A stretch of DNA of 46,284 nucleotides, taken from contig JAITEG010000127.1 of NCBI GenBank assembly GCA_031282145.1, positions 1-46,284 of the forward strand, in the 5' to 3' direction. The notes beneath the pieces were generated by a model, which searched no databases, had not been told where the DNA came from, and was given only the letters and a program-made list of their open reading frames with translations. This document shows positions 18,829 to 26,978 of the stretch, piece by piece. Made by a program: the position numbers and the translations under genes. The DNA is from Spirochaetaceae bacterium. GTDB taxonomy: Bacteria; Spirochaetota; Spirochaetia; Treponematales; Breznakiellaceae. Position 1 is the first letter of the stretch, and each line of letters opens with the position of its first letter.

Positions 18829-20325
18829 ATGACTACTATAAAAGCGGGACGCCTTTATATTATCGGCGCGGGATTTGCGGGACAGACCCTGGCAAATGAA
18901 ATCAAGACCAAGGCCATCTTTGGGGAAGTGGTGGCCTTTTTGGATGACGATCCGGAAAAAATAGGCCGGAAAATAGACGGGATCCCCGTTCTGGGTCCAA
19001 TCCGGGATGTGGCCCGGCTCCTCAGAATGAATCCCGCCGATGAGGCCATCATCGCCATTCCCAGCGCTTCCCGGGAATACCTCAAAGAACTCTATGGGGT
19101 CCTTAAACGGGCGGGGTTTGAGCGTATCCGGATTTTGCCGGGGATATCCCAGATTATCGAAGGGGACGCCCACCTGATACAAACCCGTTCCATTGATCCC
19201 CAGGATCTCCTGGGCCGTACCCCGGTAACGGTAAATTTGAAACAAAGCCTCTCCTATCTCCGGGGGAAACGGGTCCTCGTGACCGGGGCGGGAGGTTCCA
19301 TCGGCAGTGAACTCTGCCGGCAGCTCCTCTCCGGAGGGGCTGCCCGGCTCTACCTTTTCGGCCACGGGGAAAATTCGATATACCAGATAGATCGGGAACT
19401 CCGGATCCTCCAGGAGGAGGGGGTAGGGGAGAAAGCCACCCTGGTACCTATCATCGGGGATCTTAAAGATCGGGACTATATTGATTATATCCTCAGGCAT
19501 CTCAAGGCGGATGTGATCTTCCACGCCGCCGCCTATAAACATGTCCCTATGATGGAAGAGAACCCCATAGCGGCCATTGAAAACAACGTTTTCGGTACGG
19601 ATAACCTGGTCCACGGCGCCCGGAAGCACGGGGTTAAACGCTTTGTCCTTATCACCACCGACAAGGCGGTGGATCCGGTGTCGGTTTATGGGGTTTCCAA
19701 AAACCTCTGCGAAGGGCTTGTTTTAAACGCGGCGGCCTCCTCGGAGCTTAACTTTATGGTGGTCCGTTTCGGGAATGTCCTGGGTTCCCGGGGATCCATC
19801 GTGCCCCTCTTTCAAAAACAAATCGAAAAGGGCGGACCGGTTACGGTGACCCATCGGGATATGCGGCGCTGGTTCATGACCATTCCCGAAGCCTGTTCCC
19901 TGGTTTTAAAGGCCGGCGGCGTGGGGGTGAACGGGAATCTCTACCTTTTGGATATGGGGGAACCGGTATGGATCCGGGAAATGGCGGAACAGATGATCCG
20001 GTTTTACGGGTTTGAGCCGGAACGGGATATCAAGATCGAATATGTAGGACTGCGGCCCGGAGAGCGGCTTGACGAACGGCTGTGGAGCGCGGATGAGACC
20101 CCGGTGGCTACCGAATTTAAGCGGATCCTCAAGGTGGAACGGCAAGGGCCTTCCCCGGTGGATGCCCCGGCTCTTTTAGAAAAACTCAAACCCATCTGCC
20201 GCTTTGATCCCTCCCGGCCGGATCACTACCGGAACAGCGAAATCCTTTTTGACCTGTTGGGAGAAACCTTTCCACATCTCAAGAAGGCGGCGTCCGTGAA
20301 AATACCGGTTGCTTATGGAAACTGA
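18829..20325 (+). CDS. CapD/FlaA1-type nucleotide-sugar 4,6-dehydratase
   Basis: 498 aa. An N-terminal CoA-binding-like Rossmann segment (residues 1-~130, YIIGAGFAGQTLA) is followed by the SDR domain with VTGAGGSIGSE (NAD site), TTDK and YGVSK (Tyr and Lys of the active site). It lacks the four N-terminal membrane helices of WbpM-type proteins. Members convert UDP-GlcNAc into 4-keto-6-deoxy sugars, the substrate for the aminotransferase encoded by the next, overlapping gene. Its start lies 22 bases after the NusG paralogue, with CGGAG close to the ATG. The exact sugar is not determinable. Confidence 0.88.
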   Translation: MTTIKAGRLYIIGAGFAGQTLANEIKTKAIFGEVVAFLDDDPEKIGRKIDGIPVLGPIRDVARLLRMNPADEAIIAIPSASREYLKELYGVLKRAGFERIRILPGISQIIEGDAHLIQTRSIDPQDLLGRTPVTVNLKQSLSYLRGKRVLVTGAGGSIGSELCRQLLSGGAARLYLFGHGENSIYQIDRELRILQEEGVGEKATLVPIIGDLKDRDYIDYILRHLKADVIFHAAAYKHVPMMEENPIAAIENNVFGTDNLVHGARKHGVKRFVLITTDKAVDPVSVYGVSKNLCEGLVLNAAASSELNFMVVRFGNVLGSRGSIVPLFQKQIEKGGPVTVTHRDMRRWFMTIPEACSLVLKAGGVGVNGNLYLLDMGEPVWIREMAEQMIRFYGFEPERDIKIEYVGLRPGERLDERLWSADETPVATEFKRILKVERQGPSPVDAPALLEKLKPICRFDPSRPDHYRNSEILFDLLGETFPHLKKAASVKIPVAYGN

Positions 20326-21634
20326 ATATATCCCTTTCTCCCGTCCCCATGTGGGAAAGGAAGAAGAAGAGGCGGTACTCCGGGTCCTCCGTTCGGGTTG
20401 GCTTACCACCGGAGCGGAAGCCCTGACCTTTGAAAAGGAATTTGCCGTCTTTCTGGAAGCGGGGACGGTCTCCTCCCCCGCGGAAACCGTCCTTTCCGAT
20501 TCAAACCGGGGCGGCGGTCCTCCACCCCTCTGGGCCCTGGCGGTCAATTCCGCCACCAGCGGCCTCCACCTTGCCTTGGAAGCCTGTGGTATAGGTCCGG
20601 GGGATTTGGTACTCCTCCCGTCCTATACCTTTACCGCCACCGCCGAAGCGGCCCGGTACCTGGGAGCGGAACCGGTCTTTGTGGACGTGGCCCCCGGGTC
20701 CTTCCACATGGATACGGACGCCCTGGAAAGGACCCTGGCCCGTTTGGACGCGGGGCTTCCCGCCTATCCCCGCCGGGGGGGCTTCGGTCCCCGGGGAAAA
20801 GCGAAGGCGGTGATCCCCGTCCATTACGGCGGCCTCCCCTGCGACATGGACCGGATCGGGGAAATCGCCCGGCGCCGCGGCCTCCGGGTCATTGAGGACG
20901 CGGCCCACTCCTTTCCCTCCCGGATCCCCGCGGTCCCGGCGGGAACCGGAGATTCCCGCAAAGCGGGAACTGGAGATTCCCGCTTTGCGGGAACTCTGGG
21001 GGATGTGGGGGTGTTTTCGTTTTACGCTACCAAAACTATTACCACCGGTGAGGGGGGCATGGTGGTGAGCCGGGACCAGGCCCTAGTGAACCGGATCTCC
21101 ATTATGCGCAGCCATGGAATAGACCGGACGGTTTGGAATCGTTATACTGATAAAAGGGCTTCATGGTATTATGAAGTGGTTGAAGCGGGGTTTAAATACA
21201 ATATCCCCGATATTCTGGCGGCTCTGGGACGGGTTCAGCTTAAAAAGGCCCGGTTCCTCCTGGAAAAACGGGAGGCCATTGCCCGCCGGTACGACGAGGC
21301 TTTTGGCGGGGACGGACATTTTTTCCTTCCCCCCACGGGGGTCGCTGATGCCCGGCACCTGTACCCCCTGCGGCTTAACCTGGAAGAACTTTCCCTTACC
21401 CGGGAGGGTTTTATTGAAAAACTCCAGGAGCAGGGGATCGGTGTTTCGGTGCATTTTATTCCCCTCCATACCATGCCCTATTACCGGCAGCGGTATGCCC
21501 TGAAGGCGGAAGATTTCCCCGAATCCGTCAAGAGTTTTAAGGGGGTTATTTCCCTTCCCATTTGGCCGGGGATGGAAGAAAACCACCTTGAACGGGTTAT
21601 TACCGCAGTGAAAAAAACTGCCGATATGTCTTAG
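20315..21634 (+). CDS. DegT/DnrJ/EryC1-family sugar aminotransferase
   Basis: PLP enzyme that aminates a 4-keto or 3-keto nucleotide sugar; 439 aa from the ATG at 20315, which overlaps the end of the dehydratase gene by 11 bases. The PLP lysine is Lys240 in FSFYATKTITTGEGG, and VIEDAAHSF contains the pyridine-nitrogen Asp. The pair dehydratase-aminotransferase fits synthesis of an amino-deoxy sugar for surface glycan or flagellin decoration. Unusual are two in-frame insertions: residues about 47-73, with a low-complexity Pro/Ser/Gly segment, and residues 209-227, a tandem AGTGDSR repeat, both encoded by palindromic DNA. Confidence 0.88.
   Translation: METEYIPFSRPHVGKEEEEAVLRVLRSGWLTTGAEALTFEKEFAVFLEAGTVSSPAETVLSDSNRGGGPPPLWALAVNSATSGLHLALEACGIGPGDLVLLPSYTFTATAEAARYLGAEPVFVDVAPGSFHMDTDALERTLARLDAGLPAYPRRGGFGPRGKAKAVIPVHYGGLPCDMDRIGEIARRRGLRVIEDAAHSFPSRIPAVPAGTGDSRKAGTGDSRFAGTLGDVGVFSFYATKTITTGEGGMVVSRDQALVNRISIMRSHGIDRTVWNRYTDKRASWYYEVVEAGFKYNIPDILAALGRVQLKKARFLLEKREAIARRYDEAFGGDGHFFLPPTGVADARHLYPLRLNLEELSLTREGFIEKLQEQGIGVSVHFIPLHTMPYYRQRYALKAEDFPESVKSFKGVISLPIWPGMEENHLERVITAVKKTADMS
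20455..20535. repeat. In-frame palindromic insertion 1 in the aminotransferase
   Basis: GGACGGT (20463-20469) and ACCGTCC (20486-20492) form a perfect 7-base stem around a 16-base loop. The surrounding bases encode a Ser/Pro/Gly-rich stretch where homologues usually join FEKEFA directly to the ALAVNS strand. Confidence 0.55.
20939..20995. repeat. 24-bp tandem repeat insertion 2 in the aminotransferase
   Basis: Unit 1 is 20939-20962, unit 2 is 20963-20986, and a partial third unit follows to 20995. Each begins GCGGGAAC and contains GATTCCCGC, so copies form hairpins; the hairpin loop is AAA after the first and TTT after the second, as if one loop had been inverted. It encodes AGTGDSRK, AGTGDSRF, AGT in frame. 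Confidence 0.8.
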
Positions 21635-21689
21635 GAGCCGCAGGATTCTAAAATATATCGATGGCTTAGAAGCCGTGTAGGAAATTTAT

Positions 21690-21709
21690 CGCAGGTCCTT
21701 AGACCTGCG
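21690..21709. terminator. Hairpin after the sugar aminotransferase
   Basis: CGCAGGTC, loop CTTA, GACCTGCG: a perfect 8-base stem 56 bases after the stop at 21634. No T-run follows, so it may be an RNA processing or attenuation hairpin rather than an intrinsic terminator. Confidence 0.4.
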
Positions 21710-21738
21710 GAGGGCCTCAAGCGGGCCCGGAATTATTT

Positions 21739-23850
21739 ATGGATAGATCCTTATTTGTGAGTGATATTTTTATAAAGGGATCTCTTTTTGGGATAACCAT
21801 CCGCTCACCGGCTGCCCGGGGCCGGCTGCGGGGAATTGACTTTCCCCGTTTACCCTCCGCCTATATCCCGATCAGGGCGGAGGATATTCCGGGAAAAAAT
21901 CACCTGGATGGTTTTTCCGTTCCGGTTCTGGCATCGGAAACGGTGTCCTATATCGGTGAACCGGTGGCGCTGCTCATTGGCCCTGACCGAATCAAACTTG
22001 AGGAATTTGCCGGTCTTTGCAAGGTGATGGTGGAAGAGGAAACCCCATTTTTTTCCGCCTATTCGGTTCCTCCCGAATTCATTTTGGCAAAGCGGAATAT
22101 CACCCAGGGGGACCCGGAAAGTGCCTTTCGGGAAGCAAAAACCATCGTGGGCGGGATATACCGGACCGGTATTCAGGAACATTGGTATTCTGAGGCTCAA
22201 GGCGCGGTGGTGGAATATCACAAGCCCACGACCTTAGAAAAGGAAAAAATCATCGTCTATACCGCGACCCAATGGCCCTTTCACGTTAAACGTTCCGTGG
22301 TTGCCCTCCTCAACCTGGCCCCGGATACCATCGAGGTTCATCCTTCCCGTATCGGTATCCACCTGGATGGAAAGATTTGGTATCCTTCCCTGGTCGCCTG
22401 TCACGCCGCTTTGGGGGCCTATATCACCAGGAAGCCGGTAAAGATCATCCTTACCAGGGAAGAGGATTTCCAATATACCCCCAAAAGAAGCGGCAGTGAA
22501 ATCCGGATTCGAAGCGCCCTGGGGGAACAGGGGCAGATCCTGGGAACGGAGATCAACGCAACCGCCTGTCTAGGCGCCCAGGGCGTTTTTGTGGATGAAA
22601 TTCTGGATCGGATATGTCTCGGAGCCCTGGGATCCTATAAAATCGCCCATTTCAGGATAGAAGGAAGGGCGGTGAGGACCAATATCCCCCCGGGGGGTCC
22701 CTTTGCGGGATTCGGTTTATCCCAGGGTTTTTTTGCTATGGAACGGCATGTTTCCCATATTGCCGATACCCTGCGGCAGGATCCCGCAGAATGGCGGAAG
22801 TCTCATTTTTTTTACCGGAACCTTCCCTTGGGTATTGGGGTGCCCCTCAAAGAGCACGTTCCCTTGAATGAACTGTTTGATACCGCTGCGGGTATGAGCG
22901 ACTATCATCGTAAATGGGCCTCCTATGAATTGCTTCGTATCCATCGCCGGGAACAAGGAGAGGTGGACAAAAACGAGCGCCTCCGGGGTATAGGGATTTC
23001 CGCGGCTTATCAGGGAAGCGGGCTCCTCTACACGGAAACCGATAAAGGGTTCTGTTCGGTGACCTTAACCTTGGAAAAGGACGGATCCCTGGAAATAAAA
23101 ACCAGTATGGTTTCTTCCAATAAAGAACATGCCTTTCTCTGGCAAAATACCGCCGCGGAAATATTGGCGGTAGAACCCGGCGCGGTTCGAGTGATTTCCG
23201 ATAATACCACCACCAGCCCCGATTCGGGACCGGCAACTCTTTCCCGGAACATCACCTTGATAACCCGGCTGGTGGAACGGGCCTGCGCCGCTATCCGGAA
23301 GCAGCGTTTCCGGGATCCCCTGCCGATTACGGTTTCCCGGGCCTATCATCCCGGAAAAACGGTTAATTGGGAGGGAAAAACCCTGGATCATAATGGCCTT
23401 TCCCATTTAGGCTGGGGAGCGGCGGTGGTAGAGGTAGAAATAGACCCCATAGAATATACTCCCAAGATCCGGGGGGTGTGGCTCGGTATTGATGGGGGGA
23501 GGATCCTTTCGGAAACGAAAGCCCGAAGATCCCTCGTCAATTCGGTCATCGAGGCCCTGGGTTGGGCTTCCCGGGAGCATATACAGTATGAGGAAGGGAT
23601 CATACCCTTGGAACAGATCCATGGCTATAATATTCCCATACTCCAGGATATTCCTCCGATACACATAGATTTTATATGGAATGATGTGGTCACCCCCAAG
23701 GGCATCGAAGAATTGCCCTTTAGCTGTGTGCCCGCGGCCTATGTCCAGGCCGTTTCCCAGGCTTTAGATCATAATTTTGAAAAGATCCCCCTGGACGCTC
23801 GAGATATTTGGGAAGCGAAAAAACTCAAGGGGAAGGAGACCCAAATATGA
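21739..23850 (+). CDS. Divergent xanthine dehydrogenase-family molybdopterin subunit
   Basis: 703 aa large subunit of a molybdenum hydroxylase. The domain layout is right: a small N-terminal domain (FGITIRSPAARGRLRGIDF), then the two molybdopterin-binding domains (TQWPFHVKRSVVALL; FAGFGLSQGFFAMERH; C-terminal PKGIEELPF). The catalytic Glu is probably Glu658. Two motifs depart from the family: the Gly-rich GGGFGGK is replaced by SRIGIHLDGK (203-212), and the RGFG arginine is Ala323 in FAGFG. Substrate and activity are therefore uncertain. No ribosome site is obvious. Its TGA overlaps the ATG of the iron-sulfur subunit. Confidence 0.85.
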   Translation: MDRSLFVSDIFIKGSLFGITIRSPAARGRLRGIDFPRLPSAYIPIRAEDIPGKNHLDGFSVPVLASETVSYIGEPVALLIGPDRIKLEEFAGLCKVMVEEETPFFSAYSVPPEFILAKRNITQGDPESAFREAKTIVGGIYRTGIQEHWYSEAQGAVVEYHKPTTLEKEKIIVYTATQWPFHVKRSVVALLNLAPDTIEVHPSRIGIHLDGKIWYPSLVACHAALGAYITRKPVKIILTREEDFQYTPKRSGSEIRIRSALGEQGQILGTEINATACLGAQGVFVDEILDRICLGALGSYKIAHFRIEGRAVRTNIPPGGPFAGFGLSQGFFAMERHVSHIADTLRQDPAEWRKSHFFYRNLPLGIGVPLKEHVPLNELFDTAAGMSDYHRKWASYELLRIHRREQGEVDKNERLRGIGISAAYQGSGLLYTETDKGFCSVTLTLEKDGSLEIKTSMVSSNKEHAFLWQNTAAEILAVEPGAVRVISDNTTTSPDSGPATLSRNITLITRLVERACAAIRKQRFRDPLPITVSRAYHPGKTVNWEGKTLDHNGLSHLGWGAAVVEVEIDPIEYTPKIRGVWLGIDGGRILSETKARRSLVNSVIEALGWASREHIQYEEGIIPLEQIHGYNIPILQDIPPIHIDFIWNDVVTPKGIEELPFSCVPAAYVQAVSQALDHNFEKIPLDARDIWEAKKLKGKETQI

Positions 23851-24332
23851 CCATAGGATTTATCCTGAACGGCGAAGATGTGACCATCCGTACCGAAGCG
23901 GATGTCCGCCTGCTGGATATACTCCGGGAGACCTTTAAACTGTTTGGAGCTAAATGCGGATGCCTCACCGGGGCCTGCGGGGTATGTTCGGTGATCTTTA
24001 ATGGGAAGGTGGTCCCCTCCTGTCTTATTCCAGCCTTTCGAATCCGGGGATGCGAAATTATAACCATCGAGGGATTTTCCCAAAATGATGAGTATCAGGA
24101 TATCCTCAGGGGGTTCTCCCAGGCGGGCCTTGAAAACTGCGGATATTGTGACGCTGGAAAGATCCTGGCTGTGGAAGCCTTACTGGAAAAAATTCCCCGG
24201 CCTTCCAAGGCCGATATAAACGCCGCCTTTAGCGGCATACGGTGCCGTTGTACGGACCCGGACCGGTTGGTGGAAGGGGTATTGCTCACCGCCGACATAC
24301 GGCAGCGGAGGTTGTATGGACGTTCCACATAG
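23847..24332 (+). CDS. Molybdenum hydroxylase 2Fe-2S subunit
   Basis: 161 aa. The ferredoxin-like cluster ligands are CGCLTGACGVC plus a later Cys (PSC); the second cluster ligands are CGYC and CRCT. Asn replaces the Gln that usually precedes CG in the second cluster segment (NCGYCDAG instead of QCGFCTPG), a residue next to the molybdopterin in known structures. Electrons pass from the molybdenum subunit through this protein to the FAD subunit. Start ATG 23847 overlaps the previous stop as ATGA, with GGAAGGAG upstream. Ends overlapping the next gene by 17 bases. Confidence 0.9.
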   Translation: MTIGFILNGEDVTIRTEADVRLLDILRETFKLFGAKCGCLTGACGVCSVIFNGKVVPSCLIPAFRIRGCEIITIEGFSQNDEYQDILRGFSQAGLENCGYCDAGKILAVEALLEKIPRPSKADINAAFSGIRCRCTDPDRLVEGVLLTADIRQRRLYGRST

Positions 24333-25152
24333 CCAGGTATTTTTTCCCAGTACCTTACCGGAATTATTTTCAGCCTGGTCCCGCTATCCTAACTCGGTTC
24401 CTTTTGCGGGGGGTACCGAACTGCTCTGGGGACAAGGCAAACCGATGCTCACTTTACCCCTCAATATTCTATCCCTGGACAAATTAGCCGAACTCCACCA
24501 CATAACCCGCACGGAACGGTATCTGGAAATAGGCGCCATGGTAAAAATAGACGAGATAATTAACCTGGGTAAAACGGTTCCCGAAGTGTTGCGACAGACC
24601 CTCTCCGGCATAGCCGGTCCCCAGCTGCGGAATATCGCCACCATCGGCGGTAATATCTGTCATGCTTCCCGGCGTATGGATGCTTCCGCCCCTATGATAG
24701 CGCTGGATGCCCGGTATGAATTACGGACCGCCCAGGGTACCCGGTGGATTTCCGCATCCCGGTTTTCCGCTTTTTCCAGTCCCCTGGTCTTTAATTCTCA
24801 GGAACTATTTACCCGGATCCGTATACCCCTGGAACAATGGGATTATTCAACCTATAAAAAATTTGAAAGTCCCTACATAGGTATTGAATCGGGGGGGGTG
24901 GCGATATTCCTCATGAGAGTTCAAAAAAACATATTAACCGATATCCGGATGGTTTTCGCGGAGAGAGCCATCCTGCGGGATAAAAATAGCGAAAGTTTTC
25001 TTGCTGGAAAGCGGCTCCCTTTGGATCGGAAGGAGGTCCTCCATTACGTGGGGCTTTGGAAAACTTACCTGTCGGCGATTGAACTAAATGGGGAACTGAT
25101 AAAGGCAAAACTGCTTAATTTTATTGAATCAACCATCACCGAACTGTCATAA
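24316..25152 (+). CDS. Molybdenum hydroxylase FAD-binding subunit
   Basis: 278 aa, CoxM/XdhB type. FAD pyrophosphate-binding segments are visible (FAGGTELLW; TIGGNICHASRRMDASAPMIALDA). The C-terminal CO_deh_flav_C-like part is present but short. It starts inside the preceding gene (overlap of 17 bases) and ends the operon; the next gene faces it. No cofactor-insertion gene (XdhC/MocA) or Mo transporter lies near. Confidence 0.9.
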   Translation: MDVPHSQVFFPSTLPELFSAWSRYPNSVPFAGGTELLWGQGKPMLTLPLNILSLDKLAELHHITRTERYLEIGAMVKIDEIINLGKTVPEVLRQTLSGIAGPQLRNIATIGGNICHASRRMDASAPMIALDARYELRTAQGTRWISASRFSAFSSPLVFNSQELFTRIRIPLEQWDYSTYKKFESPYIGIESGGVAIFLMRVQKNILTDIRMVFAERAILRDKNSESFLAGKRLPLDRKEVLHYVGLWKTYLSAIELNGELIKAKLLNFIESTITELS

Positions 25153-25205
25153 TGACCGGCGCTATGTCTTTTGGCTGGTTTGGGCGCTAAACTTCGAGAC
25201 GCGGT

Positions 25206-26588
25206 TCAAAGGGCGCATGGCTTTCCCCCTTTAAGGCATTTACCGGCGAGAACCCCGGGGACTCGTTTTTCGTTTTCGATGGAAAGTACGCCATTAACAA
25301 AGACATGCTTTACGCCATCGGGCGGCGCGTCGGGGTTTCCCAAGCCGGGAAAATCAGCCCGTTCATGCAGGCGATCCCAATCGAGAATAACCAGGTCCGC
25401 ATCGCCCTCCGGCGCAATGCGGCCCTTGCCGCCACAGCCCATAGCCCGGGCGGGGATCGTAGTACAGCGCCGCAGGGCCTCGTGTAATGAAAACTGCCGC
25501 CGTTCCTTTACCATCACCCGGAAAAACAGGGGATAGGTCGCCGCGCCCTGAGGATGGCCCTGGCCCGGAGGATTTCCTATGCAATCGGTGGACACCATCA
25601 CATCCTTGAGGGAGTAGGCGGTAAAAACATCTTCCGGGTGGCCGGGATCGTAAATCAAACTGTCGCCGGGAAAATCGCGGCGTATTTCGCGGAACTTCTC
25701 TAGATCGATAAACCGGCCCGCGTACTTCCCCGTGGCGGCGCGGAGGCGGTCAAAATGAAAATCCCCGCCATAAGTGATATTTTGTTCGTCAAAGACGGCG
25801 CTGTCGGCGCCGGTGGCAAAGGCGGTATACATACCGCTGTCCACCCAGACATCAGCGCCTTTGGCGCGGCAGCGGTCTATGATCTCCATTGCCTTCCTGA
25901 GGGGGTCTCCGACAAACATATACACCAGATGGGAGATGATGACCCGGACACCGAATTTCATCCCCATCTCCAGGATATACGCCAATGAATCGGTATCGCC
26001 GGGATAGCGCGAGCCTACATGGACGGTAATAAGCCTCCCTGCGCCGGAAGCAATTAACGCCATTTCTTTCAATTCTTCTTCCGACGCCCCCGGCGTATAT
26101 TCAATGCCAAAAGAAATGCCCCAGGCTCCCCGATCAAGGGCTTTTCCCGCAAGTTCCTTCATCACCTCTCTCTGGGCCGCCGACGCGCATTGGTAAACAT
26201 TCTCCTGCCCGGCTTCTTCCCTTAGCGAACTCAGACCCGTCATCTCCGCCTGATTCACCGGGTAACCAGACTCTTCAAATTCGCCAAAAAACGTGTCGAA
26301 ATCCACGGCCCCCCTGCCGCAGTTTCCACTTAAAACCGTAGTAACCCCCATAGCCAAAAGTTTTTCAGCACATGGAATATCATTGTCGCTGTGAGCGTGA
26401 ACATCAATAAAGCCGGGAACCAGGATTCCGCCTTCCGCATCAAGTTTCTGCAAGGCCCTTTCTTTTGCCCCTTCTTCCGGGGAATAGAGCCCTGCGATTT
26501 TTCCACCCGAGATTCCCAGGCTGCCCATAAAATCTCGGCCACTTTCAGGATCGATGATGCGCGCGTTTGTAACAAGATAATCCAGCAT
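25206..26588 (-). CDS. Amidohydrolase of the N-acyl-D-amino-acid deacylase type
   Basis: 460 aa from ATG 26588 (the start MLDYLVTNARIID is typical; a longer frame to 26657 has no better ribosome site). Metal ligands of the amidohydrolase fold are visible as VDVHAHSDND; GNCG, characteristic of the D-aminoacylase subgroup, and further His/Asp motifs (ISHL, VSTDC) follow. The reaction is probably hydrolysis of an N-acyl-D-amino acid or related cyclic amide, but the substrate is not known. Arginine is often CGC here while the neighbours favour CGG, hinting at a different origin. It faces the molybdenum hydroxylase operon; a functional link is unproven. Confidence 0.8.
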   Translation of the reverse strand: MLDYLVTNARIIDPESGRDFMGSLGISGGKIAGLYSPEEGAKERALQKLDAEGGILVPGFIDVHAHSDNDIPCAEKLLAMGVTTVLSGNCGRGAVDFDTFFGEFEESGYPVNQAEMTGLSSLREEAGQENVYQCASAAQREVMKELAGKALDRGAWGISFGIEYTPGASEEELKEMALIASGAGRLITVHVGSRYPGDTDSLAYILEMGMKFGVRVIISHLVYMFVGDPLRKAMEIIDRCRAKGADVWVDSGMYTAFATGADSAVFDEQNITYGGDFHFDRLRAATGKYAGRFIDLEKFREIRRDFPGDSLIYDPGHPEDVFTAYSLKDVMVSTDCIGNPPGQGHPQGAATYPLFFRVMVKERRQFSLHEALRRCTTIPARAMGCGGKGRIAPEGDADLVILDWDRLHERADFPGLGNPDAPPDGVKHVFVNGVLSIENEKRVPGVLAGKCLKGGKPCAL

Positions 26589-26903
26589 GGTTGCATTATC
26601 ACTCTTTATACTCCCTTTCTCAAGCCCTGTTTTTTGATACATTTCACCACTAACCATTTACGCTATCACATAGCTCTGTATCGTCAAAGGCGGTCCCATG
26701 ATGCCTTACTCGTTCTTCTTTTGTAAAGAGAGGTTTTACCGGCAGGTGAGAACTGTTGCATTACCAATACGGGTTATTTTGACACGCATTTTAAGGTTTG
26801 TTTGACAATTTCACCGCGTGTCGCCAACGGCGGAACGTATGCGCAGTGTGCCTTTTTGCCATATCAGTCTTAATCTGTTTTCTTCATATTACTTTAGTAA
26901 ATT

Positions 26904-26943
26904 GAGGCTGTTCCAAAACCCCTGAACGTTTTGTTGAAATTAC
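26904..26943 (+). repeat. Intergenic palindrome family, copy 3
   Basis: Left arm GAGGCTGTTCCAAAAC, centre CCCTGAAC, right arm GTTTTGTTGAAATT. The inner CAAAAC/GTTTTG pairs perfectly; the outer part is degenerate. The right arm supplies the -35 of the aroB promoter. Confidence 0.65.
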
Positions 26944-26962
26944 TCCCCAGGGGTGATATAAT
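26934..26962 (+). promoter_or_regulatory. aroB promoter, strong sigma-70 match
   Basis: TTGAAA (26934-26939), 17-base spacer, TATAAT (26957-26962). Transcription would begin near 26969, about ten bases before the ATG, leaving almost no leader and no Shine-Dalgarno. Confidence 0.7.
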
Positions 26963-26978
26963 ATAAGACTACAATATC

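Larger units (their letters stand above)
26589..26978. other. Intergenic region between amidohydrolase and aroB
   Basis: No gene is visible. The sequence is less GC-rich than its surroundings. It holds palindrome copy 3 (26904-26943), the aroB promoter (26934-26962) and, on the minus strand, a TTGACG around 26690 that may belong to the amidohydrolase promoter, but its -10 is poor. Confidence 0.6.
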
